A stretch of DNA of 64,000 nucleotides from the NCBI RefSeq assembly GCF_014837245.1, contig NZ_JACYFU010000003.1, forward strand, positions 434,001-498,000, in the 5' to 3' direction. The translations under genes and the position numbers were made by a program. Origin of the DNA: Devosia oryzisoli. GTDB taxonomy: Bacteria > Pseudomonadota > Alphaproteobacteria > Rhizobiales > Devosiaceae. Shown here piece by piece: positions 48,849 to 58,187 of the stretch. Below the pieces are notes generated by a model. The model worked only from the letters and a program-made list of their open reading frames with translations. It ran no database searches and was not told the DNA's origin. Numbering within the stretch: position 1 is the stretch's first letter; each line of letters begins with the position of its first letter.

Positions 48849-48920
48849 GCGCCTGTCGCCTGCTGTCAAAGTCTGCGCCCTATATGGCGGATCGAGGGGG
48901 AAAATGCCAGAGCCGGCGCG

Positions 48921-48960
48921 CCCCTCACCCTGGCCCTCTCCCCGGAGGGGCGAGGGGACG
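48921..48960. repeat. Family C palindromic repeat
   Basis: CCCCTCACC…CCTCTCCCC-GG-AGGGGCGAGGGG between dapF and ffh, divergent genes. It may lie in the 5' leader of dapF. Confidence 0.65.
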
Positions 48961-49192
48961 CGGGAGCGAAGGGTTCGGCGGGGCGGCGGTTTTGTTGACT
49001 CGCTCGGCAATCTGCCGTACACGCAGCCCGTTCATCAGGCTTTGCTCCTGAGCCACCGACCGGGGCCCCGCAAGGGTTCGACGATCCCGGAGGTCACCAT
49101 CCGCCAGCGCGTTGCGCCCGCGGGTGGGTTTGGCGTTTGGCCCGATGCATCCTATCTCTGCCGCACGAGAGCGGCACGACGAAGGAACGGAC

Positions 49193-50776
49193 ATGTTTGA
49201 CAGCTTAAGCGACCGGCTTGGCAAGATCTTCGACGGGCTTCGCGGACGCGGCGCGCTCAATGCGGCCGATGTCGACGCGGCATCGCGCGAAATCCGCCGG
49301 GCGCTGATCGAGGCGGACGTCTCGCTCGAAGTGGTCCGGGCCTTTGTCGAGCAGGTCAAGGAGCGCGCCGTCGGCGCCGAGGTCACCCGCTCGGTGACGC
49401 CGGGCCAGCAGGTCGTCAAGATCGTCCATGACGAGCTGGTCGAGGTGCTGGGGTCCGAAGCGGTTACCATCGACCTCAATGCGCCCGCGCCGGTGACGCT
49501 GTTGATGGTGGGCCTGCAGGGCTCGGGCAAGACCACGACGACGGCAAAGATTGCCAAGCGCCTCAAGGACAAGCAGCGCAAGAAGGTGCTGCTGGCCTCG
49601 CTCGACACGCGCCGTCCGGCGGCGATGGAGCAGTTGCGCGTCTTGGGCGAGCAGGTGGGCGTCGCTACGCTCCCCATCGTCGCGACTGAAACGCCGGTCG
49701 AGATCGCGCGGCGCGCCGAGCGCGAGGGGCGCCTGGGCGGCTACGACGTGTTGATCCTCGACACGGCGGGCCGAACGCATGTCGATGAAGAGCTGATGGC
49801 CGAGACGGTCTCGATCAAGGAAATCGCGCATCCGCACGAAATTCTCCTCGTGGTCGATGCGCTGACCGGCCAGGACGCGATCAACGTGGCGCGCTCGTTC
49901 GATACGCGGCTCGACGTCACCGGCATTGTGATGACGCGCGTCGATGGCGACGGGCGTGGCGGCGCGGCGCTGTCGATGCGCGCGGCGACCGGCAAGCCGA
50001 TCAAGCTGATCGGCGTGGGCGAAAAGATGGATGCGCTCGAGGATTTCCATCCCTCGCGCATCGCCGACCGCATCCTGGGCATGGGGGATATCGTCAGCCT
50101 CGTCGAAAAGGCCGCCGAGCACGTATCGGCCGAAGACGCGGCCAAGATGGCCAAGAAGCTCAAGAAGGGCTCGTTCGACTTCGAGGATCTGCGCAATCAA
50201 TTGCTGCAGATGAAGAAGATGGGCGGCATGGGCGGGCTGATGGGGATGTTGCCCGGCGCGGGCCAGCTCAAGAAGGCCATGGCCGGGGCCAATATCGACG
50301 AAAAGATCTTCGACCGTCAGGTGGCCATCATCAATTCGATGACCATGAAGGAGCGGGCCAATCCGGACCTGCTCAATGCCAGCCGCCGCAAGCGCATCGC
50401 CGCGGGCGCGGGCGTCGAGGTCTCGGAAATCAACAAGCTCGCCAAGCAGCACCGCCAGATGGCGGACATGATGAAAAAGGTGTCCAAGGGCGGCATGGGT
50501 GCCCTTGGCGGCATGATGGGCGGAAAGATGGGCGGCATGCTCGGCGGCATGCCCGACCTTTCCAAGATGGACCCCAAGCAGCTCGAGGCGATGGCCCGCC
50601 AGGCCGGCATCGACCCCGAACAGCTCAAGGGCCTGCCCTCGGCGGACCTGCCCAAGCAGAAGGCGCTGCCGACCGACGTCAATGCGCTTCTGAAAGCCTC
50701 CGGGGGACCGGCCCTGCCCGGCCTCGGCGGCGCGCCCCGTTTCCCTGGCCTGCCCGGCCTGGGCAAGAAGAAATAA
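49193..50776 (+). CDS. ffh: Signal recognition particle protein Ffh
   Basis: SRP54 homologue that binds signal peptides and 4.5S RNA. 527 residues. NG domain: GLQGSGKTTTTAKIAKRL (G1), DTAGRTHVDEELM (G3), TRVDGDGRGGAAL (G4). The M domain is Met/Gly-rich (MGGMGGLMGMLPGAGQ and GGMMGGK-type runs), and the tail is longer than in E. coli. GAAGGAACGG precedes the ATG at 49193. It is followed after 36 bp by rpsP. The 4.5S RNA gene is not in this window. Confidence 0.97.
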   Translation: MFDSLSDRLGKIFDGLRGRGALNAADVDAASREIRRALIEADVSLEVVRAFVEQVKERAVGAEVTRSVTPGQQVVKIVHDELVEVLGSEAVTIDLNAPAPVTLLMVGLQGSGKTTTTAKIAKRLKDKQRKKVLLASLDTRRPAAMEQLRVLGEQVGVATLPIVATETPVEIARRAEREGRLGGYDVLILDTAGRTHVDEELMAETVSIKEIAHPHEILLVVDALTGQDAINVARSFDTRLDVTGIVMTRVDGDGRGGAALSMRAATGKPIKLIGVGEKMDALEDFHPSRIADRILGMGDIVSLVEKAAEHVSAEDAAKMAKKLKKGSFDFEDLRNQLLQMKKMGGMGGLMGMLPGAGQLKKAMAGANIDEKIFDRQVAIINSMTMKERANPDLLNASRRKRIAAGAGVEVSEINKLAKQHRQMADMMKKVSKGGMGALGGMMGGKMGGMLGGMPDLSKMDPKQLEAMARQAGIDPEQLKGLPSADLPKQKALPTDVNALLKASGGPALPGLGGAPRFPGLPGLGKKK

Positions 50777-50812
50777 CCCCTAAACCGACACTCTCAAGAC
50801 AGGACCCAAATC

Positions 50813-51175
50813 ATGGCTCTCAAGATTCGTCTCGCCCGCGGCGGCACCAAGAAGCGCCCGTTCTACCACATCGTCGTGGCTGACGCCCGGTCGCCCCGCG
50901 ACGGCCGCTTCATCGAGCGGCTCGGCTCGTACAACCCGCTCCTGGCCAAGGACGCCGAAAACCGCGTGGTGCTCAACAATGAGCGCGCCCAGCACTGGCT
51001 CTCGAACGGCGCCGTGCCGACCGACCGGGTGCTGCGCTTCCTCGACGCCGCCGGCCTGACCAAGCGCGACGCCCGCAACAACCCGAACAAGGGCGTGCCG
51101 GGCGACAAGGCCAAGGAACGCGCCGAAGAGCGCGCCGCCAAGGCCGCTGCCGGCCAGGAAGCCGCTGCCGAGTAA
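50813..51175 (+). CDS. rpsP: Ribosomal protein bS16
   Basis: Small-subunit protein bS16, 120 residues with the alphaproteobacterial Ala/Lys/Glu-rich C-terminal tail. It begins [26 protein letters not shown], the family N-terminus. It normally heads rpsP-rimM-trmD-rplS; here a strong terminator follows instead and none of those genes is present downstream. Confidence 0.98.
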   Translation: MALKIRLARGGTKKRPFYHIVVADARSPRDGRFIERLGSYNPLLAKDAENRVVLNNERAQHWLSNGAVPTDRVLRFLDAAGLTKRDARNNPNKGVPGDKAKERAEERAAKAAAGQEAAAE

Positions 51176-51201
51176 GGTTGGCTCTGATGGAATGAGAAAA
51201 A

Positions 51202-51229
51202 CCCCGGTCGCGAGACCGGGGCTTTTTGT
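51202..51229 (+). terminator. Rho-independent terminator of ffh-rpsP
   Basis: CCCCGGTC (51202-51209) and GACCGGGG (51214-51221) form a perfect 8-bp stem with a GCGA tetraloop, followed by CTTTTTGTT. It lies 26 bp after the rpsP stop. Confidence 0.95.
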
Positions 51230-51255
51230 TCGTTGTGGGTTCTGCCGTGGTGGAT

Positions 51256-51362
51256 CCCTTCTCCCCTGAGGGGAGAAGGTGGCGCGCAGCGCCGGATGAG
51301 GGGTTCACATCTGGATGGGCCTTCACCCCTCACCCCACCCTCTCCCCTGAGGGGCGAGGGGG
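51256..51362. repeat. Two family C palindromic repeats between rpsP and leuB
   Basis: 51256-51303 (CCTTCTCCCC-TG-AGGGGAGAAGG plus a GCGCGC-bearing arm ending GGATGAGGGG) and 51325-51362 (CACCCCTCACC…CTCTCCCC-TG-AGGGGCGAGGG). They fill the convergent gap between the terminator and leuB. Confidence 0.65.
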
Positions 51363-51403
51363 CGCAGGGGCCGCCAGTCCTACGCCTCATGTTGACCCGC
51401 AGC

Positions 51404-52504
51404 TTATTGCTTCAACTTCGCCAGGATCGCCGCGCCCATCTCTTCGGTGCCGATGGTCTTGCGGTTGTCCTGGGCGATGTCGCCGGTGCGCAGGCCATCG
51501 CTGAGGACGGCCGAGATGGCGGCTTCGACCCTGTCGGCCAGTTCGATCATGTTGAACGAATAGCGCAGGGCCATGGCGAAGGACGCGATCATGGCGATGG
51601 GGTTGGCGATGCCCTGGCCGGCGATGTCGGGAGCGGAGCCGTGCACGGGTTCGTAGAAGGCCTTGCGCTTGCCGGTGACCGGATCGGGTGCGCCGAGTGC
51701 GGCGGAGGGCAGCATGCCCAGCGAACCGGTCAGCATGGCGGCGACGTCGGAGAGGATGTCGCCGAAGAGGTTGTCGGTGACCATGACGTCGAACTGCTTT
51801 GGCGTGCGCACCAGCTGCATGGCGGCATTGTCGGCCAGGATATGATGCAACTCGACGTCCGGATAGTCCTTGCCGACGCCCTTGACCACCTCGTCCCAGA
51901 GGACGCCCGACTTCATCACGTTTTTCTTGTCGGCCGAGTGGACCTTGTTGCGGCGGGTGCGGGCGAGGTCGAAGGCGACGCGGGCGATGCGGTCGATCTC
52001 GTAGGTCTCGTAGACCTGGGTATCGACGGCCCGCTTCTGGCCATCGCCGAGATCGGTGATGGTCTTGGGCTCGCCAAAGTAGACGCCGCCGGTCAGCTCG
52101 CGCACGATGAGGATATCGAGGCCTTCGACCAGTTCGCGCTTGAGCGAGGAAGCTTCGGCCAAAGCCGGGTAGCAGATGGCGGGGCGCAGATTGGCGAAGA
52201 CGGCCAGTTCCTTGCGCAGGCGCAGCAAAGCGGCTTCGGGGCGCTGGTCGTAAGGGACGTCATCCCATTTGGGGCCGCCCACGGCGCCGAAGATCACGGC
52301 GTCCGCGGCCTTGGCCTTGACGACGTCCTCCTCGGTGATGGCGACCTGGTGGGCGTCATAGGCCGACCCACCGGCAAGGCCCCGATCGAGCGAGAAGTCG
52401 GTGAGGCCTTCGCTATTGGTCCAGGCGATGAGTTTTTCCACCTCGACCATGATCTCGGTGCCGATGCCGTCGCCGGGGAGGAGGAAGAGGGAATGGGTGG
52501 CCAT
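51404..52504 (-). CDS. leuB: 3-isopropylmalate dehydrogenase
   Basis: Oxidative decarboxylation step of leucine synthesis. 366 residues. Family blocks are [55 protein letters not shown] and [23 protein letters not shown] lies seven bases before the ATG at 52504; a TTG two codons upstream is less likely. It is the last gene of leuD-RidA-leuB. Confidence 0.97.
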   Translation of the reverse strand: MATHSLFLLPGDGIGTEIMVEVEKLIAWTNSEGLTDFSLDRGLAGGSAYDAHQVAITEEDVVKAKAADAVIFGAVGGPKWDDVPYDQRPEAALLRLRKELAVFANLRPAICYPALAEASSLKRELVEGLDILIVRELTGGVYFGEPKTITDLGDGQKRAVDTQVYETYEIDRIARVAFDLARTRRNKVHSADKKNVMKSGVLWDEVVKGVGKDYPDVELHHILADNAAMQLVRTPKQFDVMVTDNLFGDILSDVAAMLTGSLGMLPSAALGAPDPVTGKRKAFYEPVHGSAPDIAGQGIANPIAMIASFAMALRYSFNMIELADRVEAAISAVLSDGLRTGDIAQDNRKTIGTEEMGAAILAKLKQ

Positions 52505-52514
52505 GGGCAAATCC

Positions 52515-52904
52515 TCAGGAGTTGGCTGCGCCGATGCGGGCGGTGACTTCGATCTCGATCTTCATACCGGCCTCGATCATCTGCACGATGAGCATGGAGG
52601 CTGCGGGGCGGATGTCCTTGAAGACGGGGCCGACGGCGGCCACGACTTCGTCCACCAGCGCGCGATCGCCGATGTAGTAGACCACGCGCACCGTGTCGGC
52701 GATGGACGAGCCGGCCTCCCGAAGGGCCTTGTCGATGGTGGCCAGCGCATTTTTTGCCTGCTCGCCCACGCTCTCCGGCATGGTCATGGTGGCGTAGTCG
52801 TAGCCTGTGGTGCCGGACACGTAGATGGTGTCCTCATGCCGCACGGCGCGGGAATAGCCGAAGATGGTCTCGAAGGGAGAGCCGGTGGAAACGCGCTGGA
52901 CCAA
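52515..52904 (-). CDS. RidA-family enamine/imine deaminase-like protein
   Basis: A 129-residue YjgF/RidA-fold protein. [48 protein letters not shown] and the C-terminal [10 protein letters not shown] are typical. RidA proteins remove reactive enamines from threonine dehydratase, which feeds branched-chain amino acid synthesis; that fits its place between leuD and leuB (15 and 10 bp gaps). It begins with TTG at 52904 behind GAAGG, at somewhat long spacing. Confidence 0.87.
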   Translation of the reverse strand: MVQRVSTGSPFETIFGYSRAVRHEDTIYVSGTTGYDYATMTMPESVGEQAKNALATIDKALREAGSSIADTVRVVYYIGDRALVDEVVAAVGPVFKDIRPAASMLIVQMIEAGMKIEIEVTARIGAANS

Positions 52905-52919
52905 TTGCTGAGCTGCCTT

Positions 52920-53525
52920 CTAGAGCCAGGGCCGTTCGGCCGCCATCTTGCCTTCGAAGGCGGAGATGGAGGGGTCGGACTTGAGGGTGCCGGCGATGTC
53001 GTCGAGGCCTTCGAGCAGGATGTGGCGGCGGGCCGGGTCGATATCGAAGTGGATTTCGCCGCCATCGGGGCCGCGAATGGTCTGCGCTTCGAGGTCGACC
53101 GTGAGCGTGGCGTTGGAGCCGCGCTCGGCATCATCGAGCAAGAGCTTCAACTGCTCGGGCGTCACCACGATGGGCAGGATGCCGTTCTTGAAGCAGTTGT
53201 TGTAGAAAATATCGGCAAAGCTGGTGGAGATGACGCAGCGGATGCCGAAATCGAGCAGGGCCCAAGGCGCGTGCTCGCGGCTCGAGCCGCAGCCGAAATT
53301 GTCGCCGGCGATGATGATTTTGGCGTTGCGATAGGCGGGCTTGTTGAGGACGAAATCGGGGTTTTCCGTGCCATCCTCGTTGTAGCGCATTTCCGAGAAC
53401 AGGGCGGTGCCCAGCCCGGTGCGCTTGATGGTCTTGAGGTACTGCTTGGGAATGATCATGTCGGTGTCGATATTGATGATCGGCAGGGGCGCCGCGACAC
53501 CGGTCAGGGTGGTGAACTTTTCCAT
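52920..53525 (-). CDS. leuD: 3-isopropylmalate dehydratase small subunit
   Basis: Swivel-domain subunit of isopropylmalate isomerase. 201 residues, with [36 protein letters not shown] and [17 protein letters not shown]. The ATG at 53525 (MEKFTTLTG) is chosen; the frame upstream is repeat-derived. The large subunit gene leuC, which usually precedes it, is absent; repeat DNA takes its place. Confidence 0.96.
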   Translation of the reverse strand: MEKFTTLTGVAAPLPIINIDTDMIIPKQYLKTIKRTGLGTALFSEMRYNEDGTENPDFVLNKPAYRNAKIIIAGDNFGCGSSREHAPWALLDFGIRCVISTSFADIFYNNCFKNGILPIVVTPEQLKLLLDDAERGSNATLTVDLEAQTIRGPDGGEIHFDIDPARRHILLEGLDDIAGTLKSDPSISAFEGKMAAERPWL

Positions 53526-53640
53526 GAGACTGGGACCTCGCTGTTCAGAGCGTCTTTGCGCGAAAGCCGGGTGGCGGTCAAGGCTGAACCGTACCGAAGC
53601 GTACGGTTGGGGGTGAGGCTGTCGCTTTGGCCGGGGAGCC

Positions 53641-53690
53641 CGCCCTCGTGGTTCGAGACTGCGCTGCGCTTCGCACCTCACCGTGAGGGA
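53641..53690. repeat. Family D repeat, copy 2
   Basis: CGCCCTCGTGGTTCGAG, then GCGCTGCGC-type and CACCTCACCGTGAGG hairpins; homologous to 46542-46589. Confidence 0.6.
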
Positions 53691-53756
53691 TCGGCGAGGG
53701 CGGGTTTGTCTGGCTGACATCGTGGCTGCGGCCAGGTGGACTACTGGGATGGGCCG

Positions 53757-54240
53757 GGGCCTGTCTGTGGGGTTCGAGCGAGGGGCGCACCCCCACCCGG
53801 CCTCCCCCGTCGAGGGGGAGGAGGGGGATCGGGGCTTGGTGGGGCCTTGGGGCCATTACGCAAGAGGGGTGCGATGGGCGGTGAAGTCGGGGCTTGCTCG
53901 GTGCGGCTCCCTCTCCCTTGCGGGGAGGGTTGGGGTGGGGGGTGGTAGCCCGGTGCCTATCTGTGGGGTTCGAGCGTGGGGCGCACCCCCACCCGGCCTC
54001 CCCCGTCGAGGGGGAGGAGGGGGATCGGGGCTGGGTGAGGCTTTGGCTACCACACCAGAGGGCGTGATGGGCGGTGAAGTTGCGGCTTGCTCGGTGCGGC
54101 TCCCTCTCCCTTGCGGGGAGGGTTGGGGTGGGGGGATGGGGGCCCGGTAGGTCGTTGTGGGGTTCGAGCGCGCGGCGCACCCCATCCGGCCTCCTCCGTC
54201 GAGGGGGAGGAGGGGGATGGGGGAGGCGTCGGGCGTCGGC
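53757..54240. repeat. Tandem array of ~195-bp units (about 2.5 copies)
   Basis: Anchors recur with regular spacing: GCGCACCCC at 53785, 53981 and 54175 (steps 196 and 194); GGCTTGCTCGGTGCGGC at 53891 and 54084. Each unit contains a CCTCCCCC-GTCGA-GGGGGAGG hairpin and a CCCTCTCCCTTGCGGGGAGGG hairpin in fixed order. The copies are close to identical over long stretches. Confidence 0.8.
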
Positions 54241-54259
54241 GCGCGAGCCCAGTTCGACG

Positions 54260-55213
54260 TTAAGCCGTCAGGCTTTCGCGGGGGTCGACGCCGAGCATGA
54301 TGTTGAGGTTTTGCACGGCGGCGCCGGAGGCGCCTTTGCCGAGGTTGTCGTAGACGGCGGCGATGACGGCCTGGTTGGTGTCGTCATTGGCGAAGACGTG
54401 CAGGGTCAGCGTGTTGGTGCCGTTGTGGGTCTGCGGGTCGAGCGCGGCGGTCTTGCCGAGCGTGGCATCGTAGGGCGCGACACGAACGAAACCGTTGGGA
54501 ATGGCGGCAAAATGGTCGGCGAGGCACTGGTGCAGCTGGCTGCCGGTGGGCGTGTCGGCGACCATGTCGAGGTGGAGCGGCACCGAGGTGGCCATGCCTT
54601 GCGCAAAATTGCCGACCACCGGCTCGAACAGCGGCGTGCGGTTGAGATGGGCGTAGGCGGTCATTTCGGGCAGGTGCTTGTGAAGGAACGTCAGCGCGTA
54701 GGGCATGTACTGGCTGGCCACGACGCCGGGCGCCTCGTATTCCTCGATCATCTGCCGGCCGCCGCCGGAATAGCCGGAAATGCCGTGGTAGGAGAGCGGG
54801 TAATCGCCGGGCAGGAGACGCGCTTCGACCAGGGGGCGCACGGCCGCGATCAGGCCCTGCGGCCAGCAGCCGGGATTGGCGACGTAGCGCGCCCTGGCGA
54901 TTTCCTCGGTCTGCCCGATGTCCATTTCGGCAAAGCCATAGGCCCAGCCATCGGCGACGCGATGGGCGGTGGAGGCGTCGATGACGCGGGTGGTGTCGTT
55001 CTCGATCAACCGCACGCTTTCCCGTGCCGCCTCGTCGGGGAGGCACAGAATGGCGACGTCGGCGGCATTGAGGAGGCGCTTGCGCTCGTCCTGGTCCTTG
55101 CGCTTTTCGGGCGCGATGGAGAGCACCTCGAGGTCGCGGCGGCCGGAGAGGCGCTCGCGGATCTGCAGACCGGTGGTGCCCGCTTCGCCGTCGATGAAGA
55201 TTTTTGCGACCAT
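54260..55213 (-). CDS. argC: N-acetyl-gamma-glutamyl-phosphate reductase, short (type 2) form
   Basis: Third step of arginine synthesis, NADPH-dependent. 317 residues, the shorter ArgC group. Features: IFIDGEAGTTGLQIRERL (nucleotide loop), YVANPGCWPQGLIAAVRPL with the catalytic Cys, YHGISGYSGGGRQM and PLHLDM. It stands alone, divergent from the deoD-type gene; argG is 43 kb away. Confidence 0.96.
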   Translation of the reverse strand: MVAKIFIDGEAGTTGLQIRERLSGRRDLEVLSIAPEKRKDQDERKRLLNAADVAILCLPDEAARESVRLIENDTTRVIDASTAHRVADGWAYGFAEMDIGQTEEIARARYVANPGCWPQGLIAAVRPLVEARLLPGDYPLSYHGISGYSGGGRQMIEEYEAPGVVASQYMPYALTFLHKHLPEMTAYAHLNRTPLFEPVVGNFAQGMATSVPLHLDMVADTPTGSQLHQCLADHFAAIPNGFVRVAPYDATLGKTAALDPQTHNGTNTLTLHVFANDDTNQAVIAAVYDNLGKGASGAAVQNLNIMLGVDPRESLTA

Positions 55214-55374
55214 CGTTTTCTCCCAAGCTGGCGCGGTACATGGGCCGGGCGAGCACCGGCGTCAAGACCATAGCGCATAAGGGGCGGCGGCGTTCCCGCG
55301 CGGGCCGCCGGCATTGTGTTCGGGATAGGCCGGTGGCATTGGTTTGGCTCGACCAAATGCAACGGGAGCGCACC

Positions 55375-56088
55375 ATGACCACGCCGCACAACCACGCCAA
55401 GCCCGGAGACTATGCCGAAGCGGTGTTGCTGCCGGGCGATCCGCTGCGGGCCAAGTGGATCGCAGAGACGTTTTTCGAAGCGCCCAAACTGGTCAACTCG
55501 GTGCGCAACTGCCTGGGATACACTGGGCAATGGAAGGGCAGGCCGGTATCGGTGCAGGCCTCGGGCATGGGGCAGCCCTCGCTGGGCATCTATGTGCACG
55601 AGCTGATCACTGTCTATGGCGCAAAATCGCTGATCCGGGTGGGGACGTGCGGCGGGCTCAACACCGATGTGAAGGTGCGCGACGTGATCCTGGCGCAGGG
55701 GGCGAGCACGGATTCGAGCATCGTCAAGGGGCGGTTCGGCCCGTACAATTTTGCCCCGATCGCCGATTTCGGGCTGTTGCGCTCGGCGGCGGACAAGGCC
55801 GATGCCAAGGGGCTGCGCTTTCACGCGGGCAATATGCTGTCCTCGGACATTTTTTACCACGAGAACGGGTTCGAGGGGTATGACGCGCTGCCCCGGCACG
55901 GGGTCATCGGGGTCGAGATGGAGGCGGCGACGCTCTATACGCTGGCCGCGCGCTTCGGGGTCAAGGCGCTGACCATCTGCACCATGACCGACTGCCTGAT
56001 CACTCATGAGGAGTTGAGCGCCGAGGACCGGCAGAGCTCGCTCAGGGACATGGTGGAACTGGCGCTCGACGTGGCGGTGGACGCGTGA
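55375..56088 (+). CDS. deoD: Purine-nucleoside phosphorylase, DeoD type
   Basis: Phosphorolysis of purine nucleosides. 237 residues, as for hexameric PNPs. AVLLPGDPLRAKWIAETF is the phosphate-binding N-terminus; GMGQPSLGIYVHEL, LIRVGTCGGLNTDV and GVEMEAATLYTLAARFGVKALTICTMTDCL hold the nucleoside site (E-M-E-A and the D after T). GGGAG precedes the ATG at 55375. A DUF1304 gene is coupled through a GTGA overlap. Confidence 0.95.
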   Translation: MTTPHNHAKPGDYAEAVLLPGDPLRAKWIAETFFEAPKLVNSVRNCLGYTGQWKGRPVSVQASGMGQPSLGIYVHELITVYGAKSLIRVGTCGGLNTDVKVRDVILAQGASTDSSIVKGRFGPYNFAPIADFGLLRSAADKADAKGLRFHAGNMLSSDIFYHENGFEGYDALPRHGVIGVEMEAATLYTLAARFGVKALTICTMTDCLITHEELSAEDRQSSLRDMVELALDVAVDA

Positions 56089-56453
56089 CCGACGCCATCG
56101 CCTTTGTGCTGATCGTCGTGGTGGCGCTGATCCATCTCTATATCGTGCTGCTCGAAATGGTGTGGTGGGCGACCCCGCGCGGCCAGAAGGCGTTCGGGAT
56201 GACCCCGGAGTTCGCGCGCGAAACCAAGGTGCTGGCGGCCAATCAGGGGCTCTACAATGGGTTTCTGGCGGCGGGGCTGGTCTGGAGCCTCGTTCATCCC
56301 GACCCGGCGATGCGCTGGCAGATCGCGCTGTTCTTTCTCGGCTGCGTGGCGGTGGCGGGGATCTTTGGGTGGATCACCACGCGGAGCCGGCGGATCCTCG
56401 TGGTGCAGGCGCTGCCGGCGGTGCTGGCGATCGTGGCGCTGGTGGTGTTTTAG
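56085..56453 (+). CDS. DUF1304 membrane protein
   Basis: A 122-residue protein with four hydrophobic helices. LIHLYIVLLEMVWWATPRGQKAFG and LAANQGLYNGFLAAGLVWSL are the DUF1304 signatures. The function is unknown. The GTG start overlaps the deoD stop. The last residues are strongly hydrophobic. Confidence 0.88.
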   Translation: MTDAIAFVLIVVVALIHLYIVLLEMVWWATPRGQKAFGMTPEFARETKVLAANQGLYNGFLAAGLVWSLVHPDPAMRWQIALFFLGCVAVAGIFGWITTRSRRILVVQALPAVLAIVALVVF

Positions 56454-56568
56454 GCTGGCGCTCGACCTCTGTACCTCCACCCTCGGTCCCTCCCCACAAG
56501 GGGGAGGGAGGCGATGGGGTGGGGATAGGGCGGGGTGTGGTTTGGGACACTCCACTCAAATGTACCGC

Positions 56569-56641
56569 CGTCATTGCCCGGCTTGTCCGGGCAATCCAGT
56601 TTTCGGCGCGATGGACCACCCGGACGAGCCGGGTGGTGACG
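56569..56641 (-). repeat. Intergenic double-hairpin repeat, family A, copy 2
   Basis: Reverse orientation of the element at 21527-21601: ATTGCCCGG-5 nt-CCGGGCAAT and ACCACCCGG-6 nt-CCGGGTGGT, with the same spacer length. It lies in the convergent gap between DUF1304 and the M20 peptidase. A CCCTCCCC-hairpin at about 56487-56510 lies just before it. Confidence 0.75.
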
Positions 56642-56659
56642 GTGGATGATATTTCGGTG

Positions 56660-58048
56660 CTAGGCCGCCAGGGCGGCGAGGACGCGGACCCAGGAGCGGA
56701 TGCCGCGGTGGAAGCTTTCGAGGTCGTATTTCTCGTTGGGCGAGTGGATCTGGTCGTCGACATGGGCGAAGCCGATGAGGAGCGTGTCGAGGCCCAGGAT
56801 CGACTTGAAGTCGCCCGCCACGGGGATGGAGCCGCCCGAGCCGGTGATGACGGCGGGCTTGCCCCATTCGTCGGACAGGCCCTGCAGGGCGCGGGCGAGA
56901 AACTCGCCGTCGGCTGGCACGGTGATGGCCGGGGAGCCGCCATGGGGGGTGAATTTGACCGTGCAGTCGGGCGGCAGCATGGCCTCGACATGGGCCCGGA
57001 AGGCGGCGCGGATCTTTTGCGGGTCCATGCCGGAGACGAGGCGGAAGGAAATCTTGGCGCGGGCCTTTGAGGGGATGACGGTCTTGAAGCCGTCGCCGGT
57101 ATAGCCGCCGATCATGCCGTTGATCTCGCAGGTGGGGCGGGCCCAGAGCATTTCGAGGACGCTTCGCTTGCTTTCGCCGGCAGGCTGGGAGAGGCCGACC
57201 TGGCCGAGGAATTTGGCTTCGTCGAAGCCCAGGCCATCCCACTGCGCCTTCACTTCGGCCGGGATTTCGGCGACGTCCTCGTAAAAGCCGGGGAGGGTCA
57301 CCGAGCCATCGGGAGCGCGCAGGCTGGCGATGATTTCGGCCAGCACCTGGTTGGGGTTGCGCGCGGCATTGCCGAACATGCCCGAATGCAGGTCCTTGTC
57401 GGCAGCGGTGATCTCGATCTCGTCGGCGACAAGGCCGCGCAGCATGGTGGTGATCGAGGGGGTGGTGCGGTCCCACATGTCGGTGTCGCAGACGAGCGCG
57501 ATGTCGGCTTTGAGCTCGGCGGCGTTGTCGCGCATGAAGGGGGGCAGGTTCTTGCCGCCCGATTCCTCTTCGCCCTCGAGCATCATCGAGATGCGGATTG
57601 GCAGCGCGCCCGTCGCCTGTTTCCAGGCGCGGCAGGCTTCGATGAAGGTCAGCATCTGGCCCTTATCGTCCGAAGCGCCGCGGGCGACGATGATCTTGCG
57701 GCCATCCTTCTCCCTGATCTGCGGATCGAACGGGTCGGTGTGCCACAGCTCGAGCGGATCGACGGGCTGCACGTCGTAGTGGGCGTAGAACAGCACATGC
57801 GGACCGGGCTGCTCCGGGCCGTGCGCCACCACCACCGGATGGCCCGGCGTCGGGCGGGCGGAGGCGGCAAAGCCCAGCGCATTGAGTTCCCCGGCGATCC
57901 AGTCGGCGGCTTTCCTGCAGTCCTCGGCATAGGCGGGGTCGGTGGAGATGGACCTGATGCGCAGCAGGTGAAACAGCCGCTCGAGGCTGGCGTCCAGCCC
58001 CTGGTCAACCTGGGCGAGAACGGCGTCGAGAGCGGGTGTGGTCGGCAT
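56660..58048 (-). CDS. M20-family metallopeptidase (dipeptidase)
   Basis: A 462-residue cytoplasmic dizinc peptidase, probably a dipeptidase of the CNDP/PepV group. YAHYDVQPVDPLELWHTDPF holds the first zinc His and catalytic Asp; GASDDKGQ gives the bridging Asp; MLEGEEESGGKNL gives the catalytic and zinc Glu; FRLVSGMDPQKI leads into the dimerisation domain. AAGGA precedes the ATG at 58048. It is divergent from a FadR-like regulator, which may control it. Confidence 0.93.
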   Translation of the reverse strand: MPTTPALDAVLAQVDQGLDASLERLFHLLRIRSISTDPAYAEDCRKAADWIAGELNALGFAASARPTPGHPVVVAHGPEQPGPHVLFYAHYDVQPVDPLELWHTDPFDPQIREKDGRKIIVARGASDDKGQMLTFIEACRAWKQATGALPIRISMMLEGEEESGGKNLPPFMRDNAAELKADIALVCDTDMWDRTTPSITTMLRGLVADEIEITAADKDLHSGMFGNAARNPNQVLAEIIASLRAPDGSVTLPGFYEDVAEIPAEVKAQWDGLGFDEAKFLGQVGLSQPAGESKRSVLEMLWARPTCEINGMIGGYTGDGFKTVIPSKARAKISFRLVSGMDPQKIRAAFRAHVEAMLPPDCTVKFTPHGGSPAITVPADGEFLARALQGLSDEWGKPAVITGSGGSIPVAGDFKSILGLDTLLIGFAHVDDQIHSPNEKYDLESFHRGIRSWVRVLAALAA

Positions 58049-58187
58049 GGCAGGTCCTTGAGGGTGTGCAAAAGAGTGGGCGCACACTGGCCCAGCCGGA
58101 CGCGGGCTGTCCAGTGATGCGCAAGCGCCGTTATTGTCATACTTATTGGCCTGTGGTTAGGTCCGGCACCACAGCGGGACGGGCAGC

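Larger units (their letters stand above)
53526..54259. other. 734-bp repeat-dominated non-coding region between leuD and argC
   Basis: Contains a family D repeat (53641-53690) and a long tandem array of about 195-bp units (53757-54240). Open frames on both strands cross several units with Pro/Arg-rich translations and are not credible genes. The leuD promoter must lie in the first ~100 bp. Confidence 0.75.

Noticed and set aside
53683..54185. Open frames on both strands in the 195-bp array
   Set aside because: Translations repeat with the DNA period and have no family similarity.
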